A stretch of DNA of 64,000 nucleotides, taken from Diaphorobacter ruginosibacter (lineage in GTDB: Bacteria > Pseudomonadota > Gammaproteobacteria > Burkholderiales > Burkholderiaceae_C). This document shows, piece after piece, positions 26,878 to 36,500 of the stretch (position 1 is its first letter; the number at the start of each line of letters is the position of its first letter). A program made the position numbers and the translations under genes. The stretch is taken from NCBI RefSeq assembly GCF_014395975.1, contig NZ_CP060714.1, positions 3,844,001-3,908,000 on the forward strand, written 5' to 3'. The notes beneath the pieces are model-generated. The model saw only the letters and a program-made list of their open reading frames with translations, was not told the origin of the DNA and did no database searches.

Positions 26878-27921
26878 ATGCACAGCACAGCGACACCCCA
26901 TGCGTCCGCTTCCCCTGCTTCCCTTCGCTCCACTTCCCGCCGCGATCACCTGAGGCAATGCCTGGCCCTTGCGCTCGGCGGCACACTGGCCGGGGCCGGG
27001 TTGAGCGCCCGGGCACAGGGAGGCGCCTATCCCGACCGGCCCATCCGCATGTTCGTCGCGTTTCCCGCGGGTGGCGCCACCGACATCCTCGCGCGCATGC
27101 TCGGCCAGTCCATGGGCGGTCACCTCAAGCAATCGGTGGTGGTGGAGAACAAGCCCGGGGCCGGCGGCATGATCGGCCTCGAGGCCGGGGCGAAATCACC
27201 GCCCGACGGATACAGCCTGCTGCTGTGCGCGCTCACCAACCAGGCCATCGCCGGAAATCTCTACCCCAAGGCGACGTCGGACATCACGCGCGACTTCGAG
27301 CCCGTTGCGCTGGTCGCCAACGGAGCGCACGTGCTCAACGTCCATCCCTCGGTACCGGCGCGCAACATGGGCGAGTTCGTCGCGTGGCTGAAGGCCGGTG
27401 GCGGCAAGATCAACTATGCCTCGCAGGGCAGCGGCACGCTGTCGCATCTCGAGGCCGAACTGTTGCTGCAGACGCTGGGCACCCAGGCCGTGCACGTGCC
27501 CTACCGCGGCAGCTCGCAGGCCCTGCCCGACCTGATCGCCGGCCAGGTCTCGTTCATGTTCGACAGCGTGGCCGCCTCGCAGCCTTTCCTCAAGACCGGA
27601 CAGCTGCGCGCGCTGGCCGTGACGACCGGCCAGCGCGTGCCGGCCTATCCCGACCTTCCCACCGTGGAGGAGGCCGGCGTGAAGGGCTACAACGCCGACA
27701 ACTGGTTCGGCCTGTACGCCCCCAAGGGCACGCCGCCCGACATCCGCGCGCGCCTGGCCGATGCGGTGCAGAAATCGCTGAACGACAAGGCGCTCGCCGA
27801 CAATCTGCTGCAGAAGGGCTTCGTCGTGAGCTTCGACCATGCCGAGCGGCTGGCCGCGCTCACCGCGAGCGACCGCGCCAAATGGGGCGGCGTCATCCGA
27901 TCTGCCAACATCACGCTGTGA
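26878..27921 (+). CDS. Bug-family tripartite tricarboxylate-type substrate-binding protein
   Basis: Periplasmic solute receptor. The 347-residue protein starts at an ATG preceded by AGGAG and has an export signal with a twin-arginine-like SRRDHLRQCLALALGGTLAGA, cleaved near SARAQ. The mature part shows the Bug pattern: YPDRPIRMFVAFPAGGATDILARML, VVENKPGAGGMIGLEAGAKSPPDGY, VPYRGSSQALPDLIAGQVSFMFD and ALAVTTGQRVPAYPDLPTVEEAG. No TctA/TctB membrane genes are adjacent, so it is an orphan receptor. It is followed by ggt and gntR in an operon, so its ligand may be related to a gamma-glutamyl compound (inference). Confidence 0.9.
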   Translation: MHSTATPHASASPASLRSTSRRDHLRQCLALALGGTLAGAGLSARAQGGAYPDRPIRMFVAFPAGGATDILARMLGQSMGGHLKQSVVVENKPGAGGMIGLEAGAKSPPDGYSLLLCALTNQAIAGNLYPKATSDITRDFEPVALVANGAHVLNVHPSVPARNMGEFVAWLKAGGGKINYASQGSGTLSHLEAELLLQTLGTQAVHVPYRGSSQALPDLIAGQVSFMFDSVAASQPFLKTGQLRALAVTTGQRVPAYPDLPTVEEAGVKGYNADNWFGLYAPKGTPPDIRARLADAVQKSLNDKALADNLLQKGFVVSFDHAERLAALTASDRAKWGGVIRSANITL

Positions 27922-27962
27922 ACGCCTCGGCGCATTGGAACAACCCGGACCACTCTGAACAC

Positions 27963-29564
27963 ATGAACTGGAATCTCCCCTTCCCCTCCGGACGCCAACC
28001 CGTGCTTGCACGCAACGTGGTCTCCACATCTCAGCCACTTGCCGCGCAGGCCGGAGCACAGGCCTTCGCACGCGGCGGCAACGCGGTGGATGCGGCGCTT
28101 GCAGCCGCCATCACACTGACCGTGGTCGAACCCACCATGAACGGCATCGGCGGCGATGCCTTTGCGCTGGTATGGGACGGCAACGGCCTGCACGGCCTGA
28201 ACGCATCGGGCCGCGCTCCCGCCGCATGGACGCCCGAGCGATTCACGGGCATGCGCACCATGCCCCTGCGCGGCTGGGACAGCGTGACCGTGCCCGGCGG
28301 CGTGGCGGCCTGGCATGCGCTTTCCGAGCGCTTCGGCCAGTTGCCCTTCGAAGACCTGTTCCGCGATGCGATCCGCCACGCGCGCGACGGCTTCCCCGTG
28401 AGCCCCGTGATTTCCCACCAGTGGGAGCAGGCAGCGCAGGAACTGCACGTGCAGCCGGGCTTCTCCGAGTTCATACCCCAGGGGCGCGCACCGCGCACCG
28501 GCGAGATATGGCGGTTCGGCGCGCAGGCCGACACGCTGGCCGAGATTGCCGCCACGCGCGGCGAGAGCTTTTACCGCGGGCCGCTCGCGCGGAAGATCGC
28601 GGCCTTTGCCAGGGAGTGCGGTGCCGCGCTCACCGAGGCCGATCTCGCAGCACACCGTGCCGAATGGGTGCAACCCGTCTCCGTCGGCTTTCGCGGCCAC
28701 GAGGTGCACGAGATCCCGCCCAACGGCATCGGCATGGCGGCACTCATCGCGATCGGCGTGATGAATCACCTGCCGTACGACGCCACCGCGCCGGGCTCCG
28801 CTCAGCGCATGCACCTCGAGATCGAGGCCATGCGCCTCGCCTTCGCCGACGCCCACATGCACCTGGGCGACGCCGACCACATGCGCGTGAAACTCGAGCA
28901 TCTGCTCGACCCCGTCTACCTGAAGGAACGCGCACGCCTCATCGATCCCGAGCGGGCCGGCAGCTACGGACCAGGCCAGCCCCCTTCCGGGGGCACGGTC
29001 TACCTGGCCGCCGCTGACGCACAGGGACGGATGATCTCGTTCATCCAGTCCAACTACAAGGGCTTCGGTTCCGGCGTGGTGGTTCCAGGCACGGGCATCG
29101 CCTTGCACAACCGCGCCGTCGGGTTCGTGACCACGCCGGGCCACGTCAACCAGGTGGCAGGCGGCAAGCGACCGCTGCACAGCATCATTCCGGCGTTCCT
29201 CACGCGCGGCGGCAAGCCGCTGATGGCGTTCGGCGTGATGGGCGGCAACATGCAGCCCCAGGGGCATCTGCAGATGGTGATGCGCTGCGTGGCCGAAGGC
29301 TGGAATCCGCAGGCGGCATCGGACGCGCCGCGCTGGCGCATCGACGACGCGGGCCAACTGATCCTCGAACCCACGGTACCGCCCTCGGTGGTGGAAGGCC
29401 TGCAACGCATGGGCCATGCGCCCCGGATCATGCCGCCCGGCAATCTCGAGTTCGGCAGCGCCCAACTGGTCGCGCGGCTTGACGAGACGATCAGCGGAAC
29501 CGCCGACGCGGTCTATGCGGCGGGCTCCGACCACCGCCGGGACGGACAGGCGGTTGGATACTGA
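27963..29564 (+). CDS. gamma-glutamyltransferase family protein
   Basis: An Ntn-hydrolase that is expected to self-cleave into two subunits. The 533-residue protein has ARGGNAVDAALAAAITLTVVEPTMNGIGGDAF at the N-terminus, the usual GGT signature. The autoprocessing site appears to be PPSGGT|VYLAAADAQGRM, with the threonine at about residue 345. This is followed by SFIQSNYKGFGSGVVVPGTGIALHNR and PLHSIIPAFLTRGGKPLMAFGVMGG. No signal peptide is present, unlike periplasmic E. coli Ggt, so it may act in the cytoplasm on a gamma-glutamyl or related amide. It lies in an operon with a Bug receptor and a GntR regulator. Confidence 0.88.
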   Translation: MNWNLPFPSGRQPVLARNVVSTSQPLAAQAGAQAFARGGNAVDAALAAAITLTVVEPTMNGIGGDAFALVWDGNGLHGLNASGRAPAAWTPERFTGMRTMPLRGWDSVTVPGGVAAWHALSERFGQLPFEDLFRDAIRHARDGFPVSPVISHQWEQAAQELHVQPGFSEFIPQGRAPRTGEIWRFGAQADTLAEIAATRGESFYRGPLARKIAAFARECGAALTEADLAAHRAEWVQPVSVGFRGHEVHEIPPNGIGMAALIAIGVMNHLPYDATAPGSAQRMHLEIEAMRLAFADAHMHLGDADHMRVKLEHLLDPVYLKERARLIDPERAGSYGPGQPPSGGTVYLAAADAQGRMISFIQSNYKGFGSGVVVPGTGIALHNRAVGFVTTPGHVNQVAGGKRPLHSIIPAFLTRGGKPLMAFGVMGGNMQPQGHLQMVMRCVAEGWNPQAASDAPRWRIDDAGQLILEPTVPPSVVEGLQRMGHAPRIMPPGNLEFGSAQLVARLDETISGTADAVYAAGSDHRRDGQAVGY

Positions 29565-29581
29565 ACTCGTCCCGCAAGACC

Positions 29582-30247
29582 ATGACGACACCTCGCGGAC
29601 GCATGTCCAACGACGTATGCCAGCGCATTGCCGACGAGATCGTGCTTGGGCACTTCCCGCCCGGCACGCGCCTCGAGGAGGCGATGCTGGCCGACAGGCT
29701 GGGCGTCTCGCGCACACCGGTCCGCGAGGCGCTGCGCCAGCTTGCCATTCTGGGCCTGATCGAGCTGCGCCCCAACCGCAGCGCAACGGTGGCCCTCATC
29801 ACGGACGAACGCCTCACGCACCTGTTCGAATCCATCGGCGATCTCGAGGCCGCCTGCGCCCGCTATGCCGCGATGCGCATGACAGAGGCGCAGCGCGCAC
29901 AACTGCGCGAGGTGCATGCGGAGGGCTTCGCCGCCATGCAGGCCCGCGACGTGGTGCGCTACCACCAGCTCAACAACCTGCTCCACGACGTGATCCTCCA
30001 GGGCTCCCACAATCCCGAGCTCATCGAGGTGACCCGGAACCTGCAGAAACGCGCCAACGCCTACCGGCGCAACCAGTTCATGCAGATCGCGCGCGTGGCC
30101 GCCTCGTACGAGGAACACTGCGGCATCGTCGATGCACTGCTGGCCTACGACGCAGCAAGCGCCTACCGACAGATGCGCGCGCATGTGCATCGCGCACACG
30201 ACGCGGCATCGATTCTCATGGGAATGCGAGAAGCAGCAGACGGTTGA
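29582..30247 (+). CDS. GntR-family regulator with FCD domain
   Basis: A 221-residue transcription factor. The N-terminal winged helix is clear: VCQRIADEIVLGHFPPGTRLEEAMLADRLGVSRTPVREALRQLAILGLIELRPNRSATV (about residues 12-70). The helical C-terminal part has FCD metal-binding type positions (DLEAACARYAA, HQLNNLLHDVIL, EEHCGIVDALLAYDAASA..MRAHV). It starts 17 bases after ggt and is likely the local regulator of the bug-ggt operon or of the divergent MGS-like gene. Effector unknown. Confidence 0.9.
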   Translation: MTTPRGRMSNDVCQRIADEIVLGHFPPGTRLEEAMLADRLGVSRTPVREALRQLAILGLIELRPNRSATVALITDERLTHLFESIGDLEAACARYAAMRMTEAQRAQLREVHAEGFAAMQARDVVRYHQLNNLLHDVILQGSHNPELIEVTRNLQKRANAYRRNQFMQIARVAASYEEHCGIVDALLAYDAASAYRQMRAHVHRAHDAASILMGMREAADG

Positions 30248-30286
30248 CAGGCCCGTACCAGGCCCACAAGGCTTTCCAAACAACAA

Positions 30287-30485
30287 CCTGAGCAGCGCGC
30301 GCCCGCCTTGAACTGCCCACCCCAATGCTGAGATGGCCCCTCAGACGCGACGCAAAGGCGAAGACAGTACTTTGGTACGGCAAGCCTTTGCAACAAAGTA
30401 TGAGGGGCCATATCAGCACCCCCAAACGAAGACTCTCACCGCAAGCGCTAAACGTCCATTCGTCACGCGACCCAAAGGACCCGGT
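30287..30485. repeat. structured intergenic repeat, copy A
   Basis: About 199 bases that match copy C (44025-44224) with 17 mismatches counted by eye and no gaps. The core folds as ATGGCCCCTCA (30333-30343) with TGAGGGGCCAT (30401-30411), inner GCAAAGGC (30352-30359) with GCCTTTGC (30384-30391), and an apical GTAC-TTTG-GTAC (30367-30378). It lies between the 3' ends of gntR (plus) and the alpha-2-macroglobulin gene (minus). Apparent small reading frames through it follow from the inverted repeat, not from a protein. Not a known family that I can name. Confidence 0.85.
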
Positions 30486-30503
30486 ATTCCGCAAAGAAAG
30501 AAA

Positions 30504-30536
30504 CCGGCTTCATCGAATGCGATGAAGCCGGCTTTT
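30504..30536 (-). terminator. bidirectional terminator of the alpha-2-macroglobulin gene and gntR
   Basis: CCGGCTTCATCG (30504-30515) pairs perfectly with CGATGAAGCCGG (30520-30531) around AATG. TTTT follows on the plus strand and TTTCTTTC on the minus strand. It is 15 bases beyond the minus-strand alpha-2-macroglobulin stop and also downstream of the plus-strand gntR operon. Confidence 0.8.
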
Positions 30537-30550
30537 ATGCATGGCGGGAC

Positions 30551-33500
30551 TTACTTGCTCACCACCTTGAGGCTCGCGTTCGGAAACTCCCCAAACATCT
30601 CGGGCGCATAGAGCGCCTCCACGCGGCTCGGCGGCAGGGAGAACTGGCCGGCATTGTTCAGCCGCACCGTGTACTCCATGCTGATCGTCCCCTTGGGGAT
30701 GTACTGGTAGTAGCTGCGGAAGGACTCGAAGCTGCGCTCCTCGAACGCTGGCCAGGCCCAGCCCTCCCGCTTCTCGCCCTGCGTGGCGATCTCGGAGTCG
30801 CGGCCCAGCCCGCTGCCCAGGATCGTCGCGCCGGTCGGCACCGGATCGGTGATCGCCACCCAGGTCATGTCGGCGCTGGCATTCACCTCCAGCTTCACGC
30901 GCAGCACGTCGCCGCGCGAGTAGGTGTTGGCGGGCAGCGACTTGTCGGCCTGCTCGACCGGCGTCACGGTCCTCTTGATCGAGTAGCCGGCCGCAAAGGG
31001 CTCCTTCAGGCGGACCGCTGCAACGGACTGCACCGTGAGCCAGGGCTTGCCCGTGCCGACCTGCGTGACATTCAGGCTTTCCGGCGAGGAGCCCCACGGC
31101 AGGAACATCGTGTTGTTCTTCAGGTTGCCGGGTGATGCGGGTGCGCCGAACCAGGTGGTCTGGTGCGGTGCGCCTGCGGCGTCGCTGGTCTTCACGCGCT
31201 CGACCTTGCTCCAGTCGACGAGCGCCGTGCTGGAGCCGAGGCTCGCCTTGGTGAAGCCCGCCACTGGGACGGACTCATGCACCGCGCTGAACTTCTCGAG
31301 CGCCAGGCCGCCCCAGAAATTGGCCGACGTGGTGTGCCACGCACCGTTCTGCTGGCGCGCGATGAAGCCGTTGGCGATGCGGCCGATGTCGTCCTTCCAC
31401 GCGGGGTCGTTCATCACGGCGATCAGCAGGCGGGCCATGTTCACATCGCCGTTCTGCATCAGCCACCACCAGTAGTCATCACGCTCGGTGCTGAAGAGCA
31501 CCTTGGTGCCCTGGAACGACAGGCGCGCGCGCAGGATCTGCGTGGCCTCCGCCAGTTTCTGATCGCGCTCGGGAATGTCCTTCATGCGCCTCAGCACCAT
31601 GAACCAGTCGATCACCGCATGCGTGGGCCACTGGTTGGGGGCGATCTGGATGCTCGTGAGCATGCGCGGCGTGGCCTTGCCGTAGCGCGAGAGCGCTTCG
31701 ACGGCGGTGATCTTGCGCATGTCCAGATCCTTGCGCGGGCTCCAGAAGTTGCGCTGGATGCGTCCCTCCACAAACGCGATCAGGCCGTTGATCATCGAGG
31801 CCTGCGCCTCCTGCGGCAGCGTGAACTCGGGATGCAGCCCGGACACCTCGTTCGCGGCCGACAGCAGATACGCCGACAGCGTGTCGCTGCCCAGGCTGCG
31901 GTCGCCCGCGCGCGGCGGGAAGTACATCGCCAACCCGTCGTTGTCCAGATAGGTCGGCAGTTGCGACATCACCACCTGCCACATCGCGCCATCGCGCAGG
32001 CCCACGGCCTTGCTGGTCTTCTGCTCCAGGCAGATGAACGGGTAGTTGATCCACCAGTCGCGCACCGCCGGCAGGCCTTCGGCCAGCTTGGGCTGCATCG
32101 CGAGCTTGAGGCCGCCACGGCCCGGGACCGCATCCGCCGGGGGCGCGACGCTCATGCTGACGGCACCGTCCACCTGCACCAGCGTGCCCTGCTGCACGGT
32201 CAGCGGAATCGCCGGAATCAGGCGCTGCGTCACCTTGAGCGCATCACGCGCGCCGCCGGTAAGATCACGCGCCTCGATCTCCCACATCAGGGCCTGCGCG
32301 CGCGTCTGCGCCAGCTGTGCGGGAGCGGTCACGTTCCAGGACACCTCGCGTGAGTCGCCCGCGGGAATCTCCACGGTCTGCTTGTCCAGCGAGAGCAGCG
32401 CGGCGCGCGGGCTGACCTCCACCTTCATCGCGTTCTTCGTGGTGTTGCGCAGCGTGATCTGCGCGCGGAACTGGTCGTCCTCGCGCACCAGCGGCGGCAG
32501 GCCGCTGATGATCTGCAGGTCCTGCGTGGCGCGGATGCTGGTGCTGCCGGTGCCGAACATGCCGACGCCGGCGTCCGCGATCGCCACGATCTTGAACGTG
32601 GTCAGCGCATCGTTGAGCGGCACCTCGATCTTCGCCTGGCCCTTGTCATCCAGCCGGACCGAAGGCTTCCACAGGAGCAGCGTCTCCAGCAGTTCGCGCG
32701 CCTGCGCGCTGCCGCCGCCACCGCCGGCCGGAACGGCCTTCTTGCCGTAGTGCCTGCGGCCGATGATCTCCATCTGAGCGGTCGATGTCTCGACGCCCCA
32801 CGAGCGGCGCTGCAGCATGGCCTCGAGCAGGTTCCAGCTGTTGTTGGGCATGAGTTCGAGCAGGGCCTGGTCGACGGCCGCCAGCGCGATTTCCGCACCC
32901 GCTGCCGGCTTGCCGTCGGGGAGCGTGGCCTGGACGGTGATCTGCGCCTTGCCGCGCACCGCGTAGCTTTCCTTGTCGGAGGTGACCTTCACGTCGATCT
33001 GATGGCCCTTGGTGCCCACGCGCAGCTCGGTCATGCCGAACCGGTAGGCGGGCTTGGAGAGATCGACCATCGCGGTCGGCGCGACATATTCCTTGCCTTC
33101 GTACCAGAATGCCGTCCACCATTCACGAGGCGACTTGAAGCCCCAGGTGAAGAAGCTGTACCACGGCACCTCGCGCAGCCGTCCGCGCAGCACGAACACG
33201 CTCACGTAGACGTTGGGGCCCCAGTTCTCCTGGATCTTCAGGTGCACGGTCGGGTCCTGCCCGTTCAGTTGCACCACCTCGGAGCTCAGGATGCCCTCGC
33301 GCTCCACCGTCACCAGTGCGGTCGCAAAGCGGAACGGCATGCGCACCTGCAACTGCGCCGTCTCGCCGGGCTGGTAGTTCTTCTTCTCGGGCAGCACGTC
33401 GATGCGATCGTGGTCTTCGCCACCGAACCACAGTTCGCCCTGCCGCGTGACCCAAACGGTCGACGCGGCAAGCGATTCATTGCCTTCCTTGTCGCGGGCC

Positions 33501-36500
33501 TTGGCAATCAGCTCGATCTCGCCGGCCTCGGCCATCTTCGCCTCGCACAGGAGCAGGCCGCGGCTGTCGGTCTTGCCCGAGCAGACAGTGCCCAGGTCCT
33601 TGGTCTCGGTCTTGTTGTCGTAGCTGTAGAAACCACCCACCATGCGCTTGCGGCTGGTGGTGGTGATGCGTGCGATCGCCTGCACATCGACGGGTACATC
33701 GGCCTGCACCTTGCCATCCAGCGACAGGGCCAGTGCCTGGAAGCGCATCTTGCTGGCGGCCGACACCCAACCCTCGGTCTTGATGCCGGCAATCACCGCG
33801 GCGGGCCACAGCGACTGGGAGCTGCGCAGCGTCTGCACCTCTCCGTTCGGATCGGAATAAGTGGCCTCCAGCACCATCTGCTGTGCATAGCGCGACTGCG
33901 GTACGTCACCGATGGTGACGCGGCCCGCGCCGGTGGCATTGAGCGTGAGCGGCAGCTTGTCCTCGATGATGCGGATGTCGTCGGACGACGCGGGCTCCTC
34001 GTTGTCGCTGTTGCCGCCGGCGTTCGCGCCGCGCTGGCGCGGAGGCTGGAAGCTGAACGCGTCGAAGTCCGGGAACGACAGCGACTTGCCGCGCACCATG
34101 GCCGACACGCGCACCGGCAGGCGAGCCGCCGGGCCGCCGGAGATGTAGTTGATCTGCACATCGACAGGCACCGAGCGCACGCGCACGAGCGGCTTCTTTT
34201 CCGCAGGCGTCACGCGGCCCTCGAACACGGGAAGGCGGAACTCCTCGACGCGGAAGCTGCCGGAGTCGAACGACATCGACCGGCCCTCGTTGCTCTTGCT
34301 GTTGAGCGAAACGCTGTACACACCCAGCTTGGCCGCCGGTGGAATGTGGAAGCTGTTTTCCGCGCTCAGGCCGCCCGAGGCGGTCTCGCGCCAGACGAGG
34401 TCCTGCGTGAACTGCTGTCCGCTGCCCGTGTGCGTGATCACCAGCTGGTTGGGGCGCTCGTCAGGCAGGTCGAAGCCGGTCATGGTCTGCGTGCGCAGGT
34501 AATGCTTCATCGACACGGTCTCGCCGGCACGCAGCAGCGTGCGGTCGAACACCGTGTGTGCCACCGCGTCGGGCTCGGACTGCTGGCTGGTGGGAACGTT
34601 GAAACGCCACGGCTCGATGCCGCGCTGCCAGTCGCTCCAGGTGAAGGCCATGTCTTCCACGCCATCCGCACCCTTGGCGCGCACGCTGACAAAGTACGCC
34701 CGCGACCATTCGTCGTCGCCATGGCACTCCATCGGCTCGGACGAGACCTGGTCGAAAACGGCGATGCCCTTCTCGTTGGTCGTCGCGCGCTGGACTTCGC
34801 TGCCATCGCAGGTGGAGACGCGCACGACGGCGCCCGGAACCACCTGCCCCTTGTCGAGCGTCGTCACCCATGCCTGGGAATTCTCGCGGCCGAGCTTGAA
34901 GTGCACCGCCAGGTTGGTCACCAGCGCCGAGGTGCGCACGTACATCGTGCGCTGCTCGCCGAGCGACTCGCTGAGCAACGCCTTGCCCAGCATGGGCGAC
35001 GCGATCTCCACCACATGGAAGCCGGGAGCAAGCGGAATGCCCACCACCTCGAACGGTCGCGGATCGCCCGACGACTTGGGCACGTCCAGCGTCTTCACGC
35101 CGTTCTGACCCCTGAGCAGCGAGAGGCTGCGCGTCTGGATCGGGTCATCCCTGCTGTCATCATCGGGATTGAGCTTGGGCGGCAGTGGCCCCTTCACGTC
35201 CTGGCGGGCCATGCTGCGTCCCACGGACCATTCGTTGTAGCGCTGCACCTTGCGATACCAGCGGATGATTTCCGCGTCGTTGCCCGCCTTGACGGTGCTG
35301 ACCTTTGCGGGCTGGTCCTTGGCGATCTGTGCGGCGGAAGCGGCGTCGAGCCCGCTCACGGCGAGCGACTGCTCCACATTGCGCAGCGTGACGGGCAGCA
35401 GCGCCGGCCCGCCCGGCCCTTCGGCAAAGCGCTCGACGATACCGAACGGTGACGCCGCGAACTTGGCCAGCGGCGGCATCTGCCCCACACCCACCGCCAG
35501 CGGGAAACTGGCGGCATTGCTCAATGTTCGCCCCGAGGCGTCCTGGAAGTCCTTGGGCAGTTCGATCGTGTACTTGCCGCCAGCGGTGAATGGCGGCGGG
35601 AACTGCACGCTCGTGACCACCGCATCGGCGTCGTCCGACTCGCTGCTCAGGCCGGGCTTGACCGATCCCGCCGAAGACTTCAGCCGGATGCCCTCGGCGT
35701 TCTTGCGCGCGACCGGTGCATTGAATGTGAGCGACATCGCACGGATGGGCAGACAGCCCGACTGCGCGCTCTCGCGCTCGCAGGTGAACTCGGCCTTGAA
35801 AGGCGCACGCACGGTATAGGAAAAGCGCTTCTCGTTCGAGTTGGCGACGCCGCTTGGCGTGGCAACCCCCTTGCCGAAGACGATCTGCATCGTCGTGCCG
35901 GGAGACAGCCGCCGGTTGCATGCCAGCGTGACAAAGGACAGCGGATCACGGGCGGCCTGCCTCTCCAGGCCACGGCCCTTCAGGAGCGCCTCGCGCTGCT
36001 TGCCCTCGATGAGCTTGACCGGAATGCGCTCGCCGACATCGCCCGCGACGCACCAGATGTTCTTGCGCACCGATTCCAGCGTCGCCGGACCGTTCAGCGG
36101 AAGCACGAAGAACTGCTCCTCGTCGATGGTCGTGTAGGTGCTTGGCTCGATGTAGCGCACATAGGGGCCACCAGTGTTGAACTGGAACTTCTTCTGCCCC
36201 GAGATTTCCGCATCGGTGGGCGACTTGAAAGCCGAGACCACGCTGGCGGAGCAGCGCACGCCGGGCGGCAGGTCGTCCGCGAAGTCGAACACCCATTCGC
36301 GGTCACCGGTCCAGCGCCCGGAGCCCTTGCCCGCGTCCACGTTGTCGCACGAGACGGTGAGCGGCGCTGCTGCCTTGGGATCCCCGAACCGCACTGCGGC
36401 CACGTCGAATTTGGCAACCACCTGCTTCACGCGGGCCACTTCGCCCTGCGGTGAAAAGCTCGAAATACTCAACGCCTGCGCGGCCCCCGCCGCTGCCACC

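Noticed and set aside
26560..27132. Open frame extending the MGS-like gene by about 190 codons upstream
   Set aside because: The extension overlaps the divergent promoter region and the bug signal peptide region and has no domain. The MGS-like repeat begins at the ATGs at 26559/26553.
26784..27962. Long in-frame extension upstream of the gamma-glutamyltransferase start
   Set aside because: It runs through the bug gene in another frame with Arg/His/Pro-rich translation. The family N-terminus begins near MNWNLPFPSG at 27963.
30163..30411. Small minus-strand reading frame through repeat copy A, with similar peptides in copies B and C (LLQRLAVPKYCLRL, LLRSLAVRKYCLRL)
   Set aside because: The peptide similarity follows from the conserved hairpin loop. 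The stems change by compensating base pairs rather than by synonymous changes, there is no ribosome site, and the flanking frames differ.
25666..30485. Accessory block considered as a classical transposon or genomic island
   Set aside because: No transposase, integrase, tRNA target or terminal inverted repeat was found; the repeat copy is on one side only. Insertion is inferred only from the pbpC/alpha-2-macroglobulin split.
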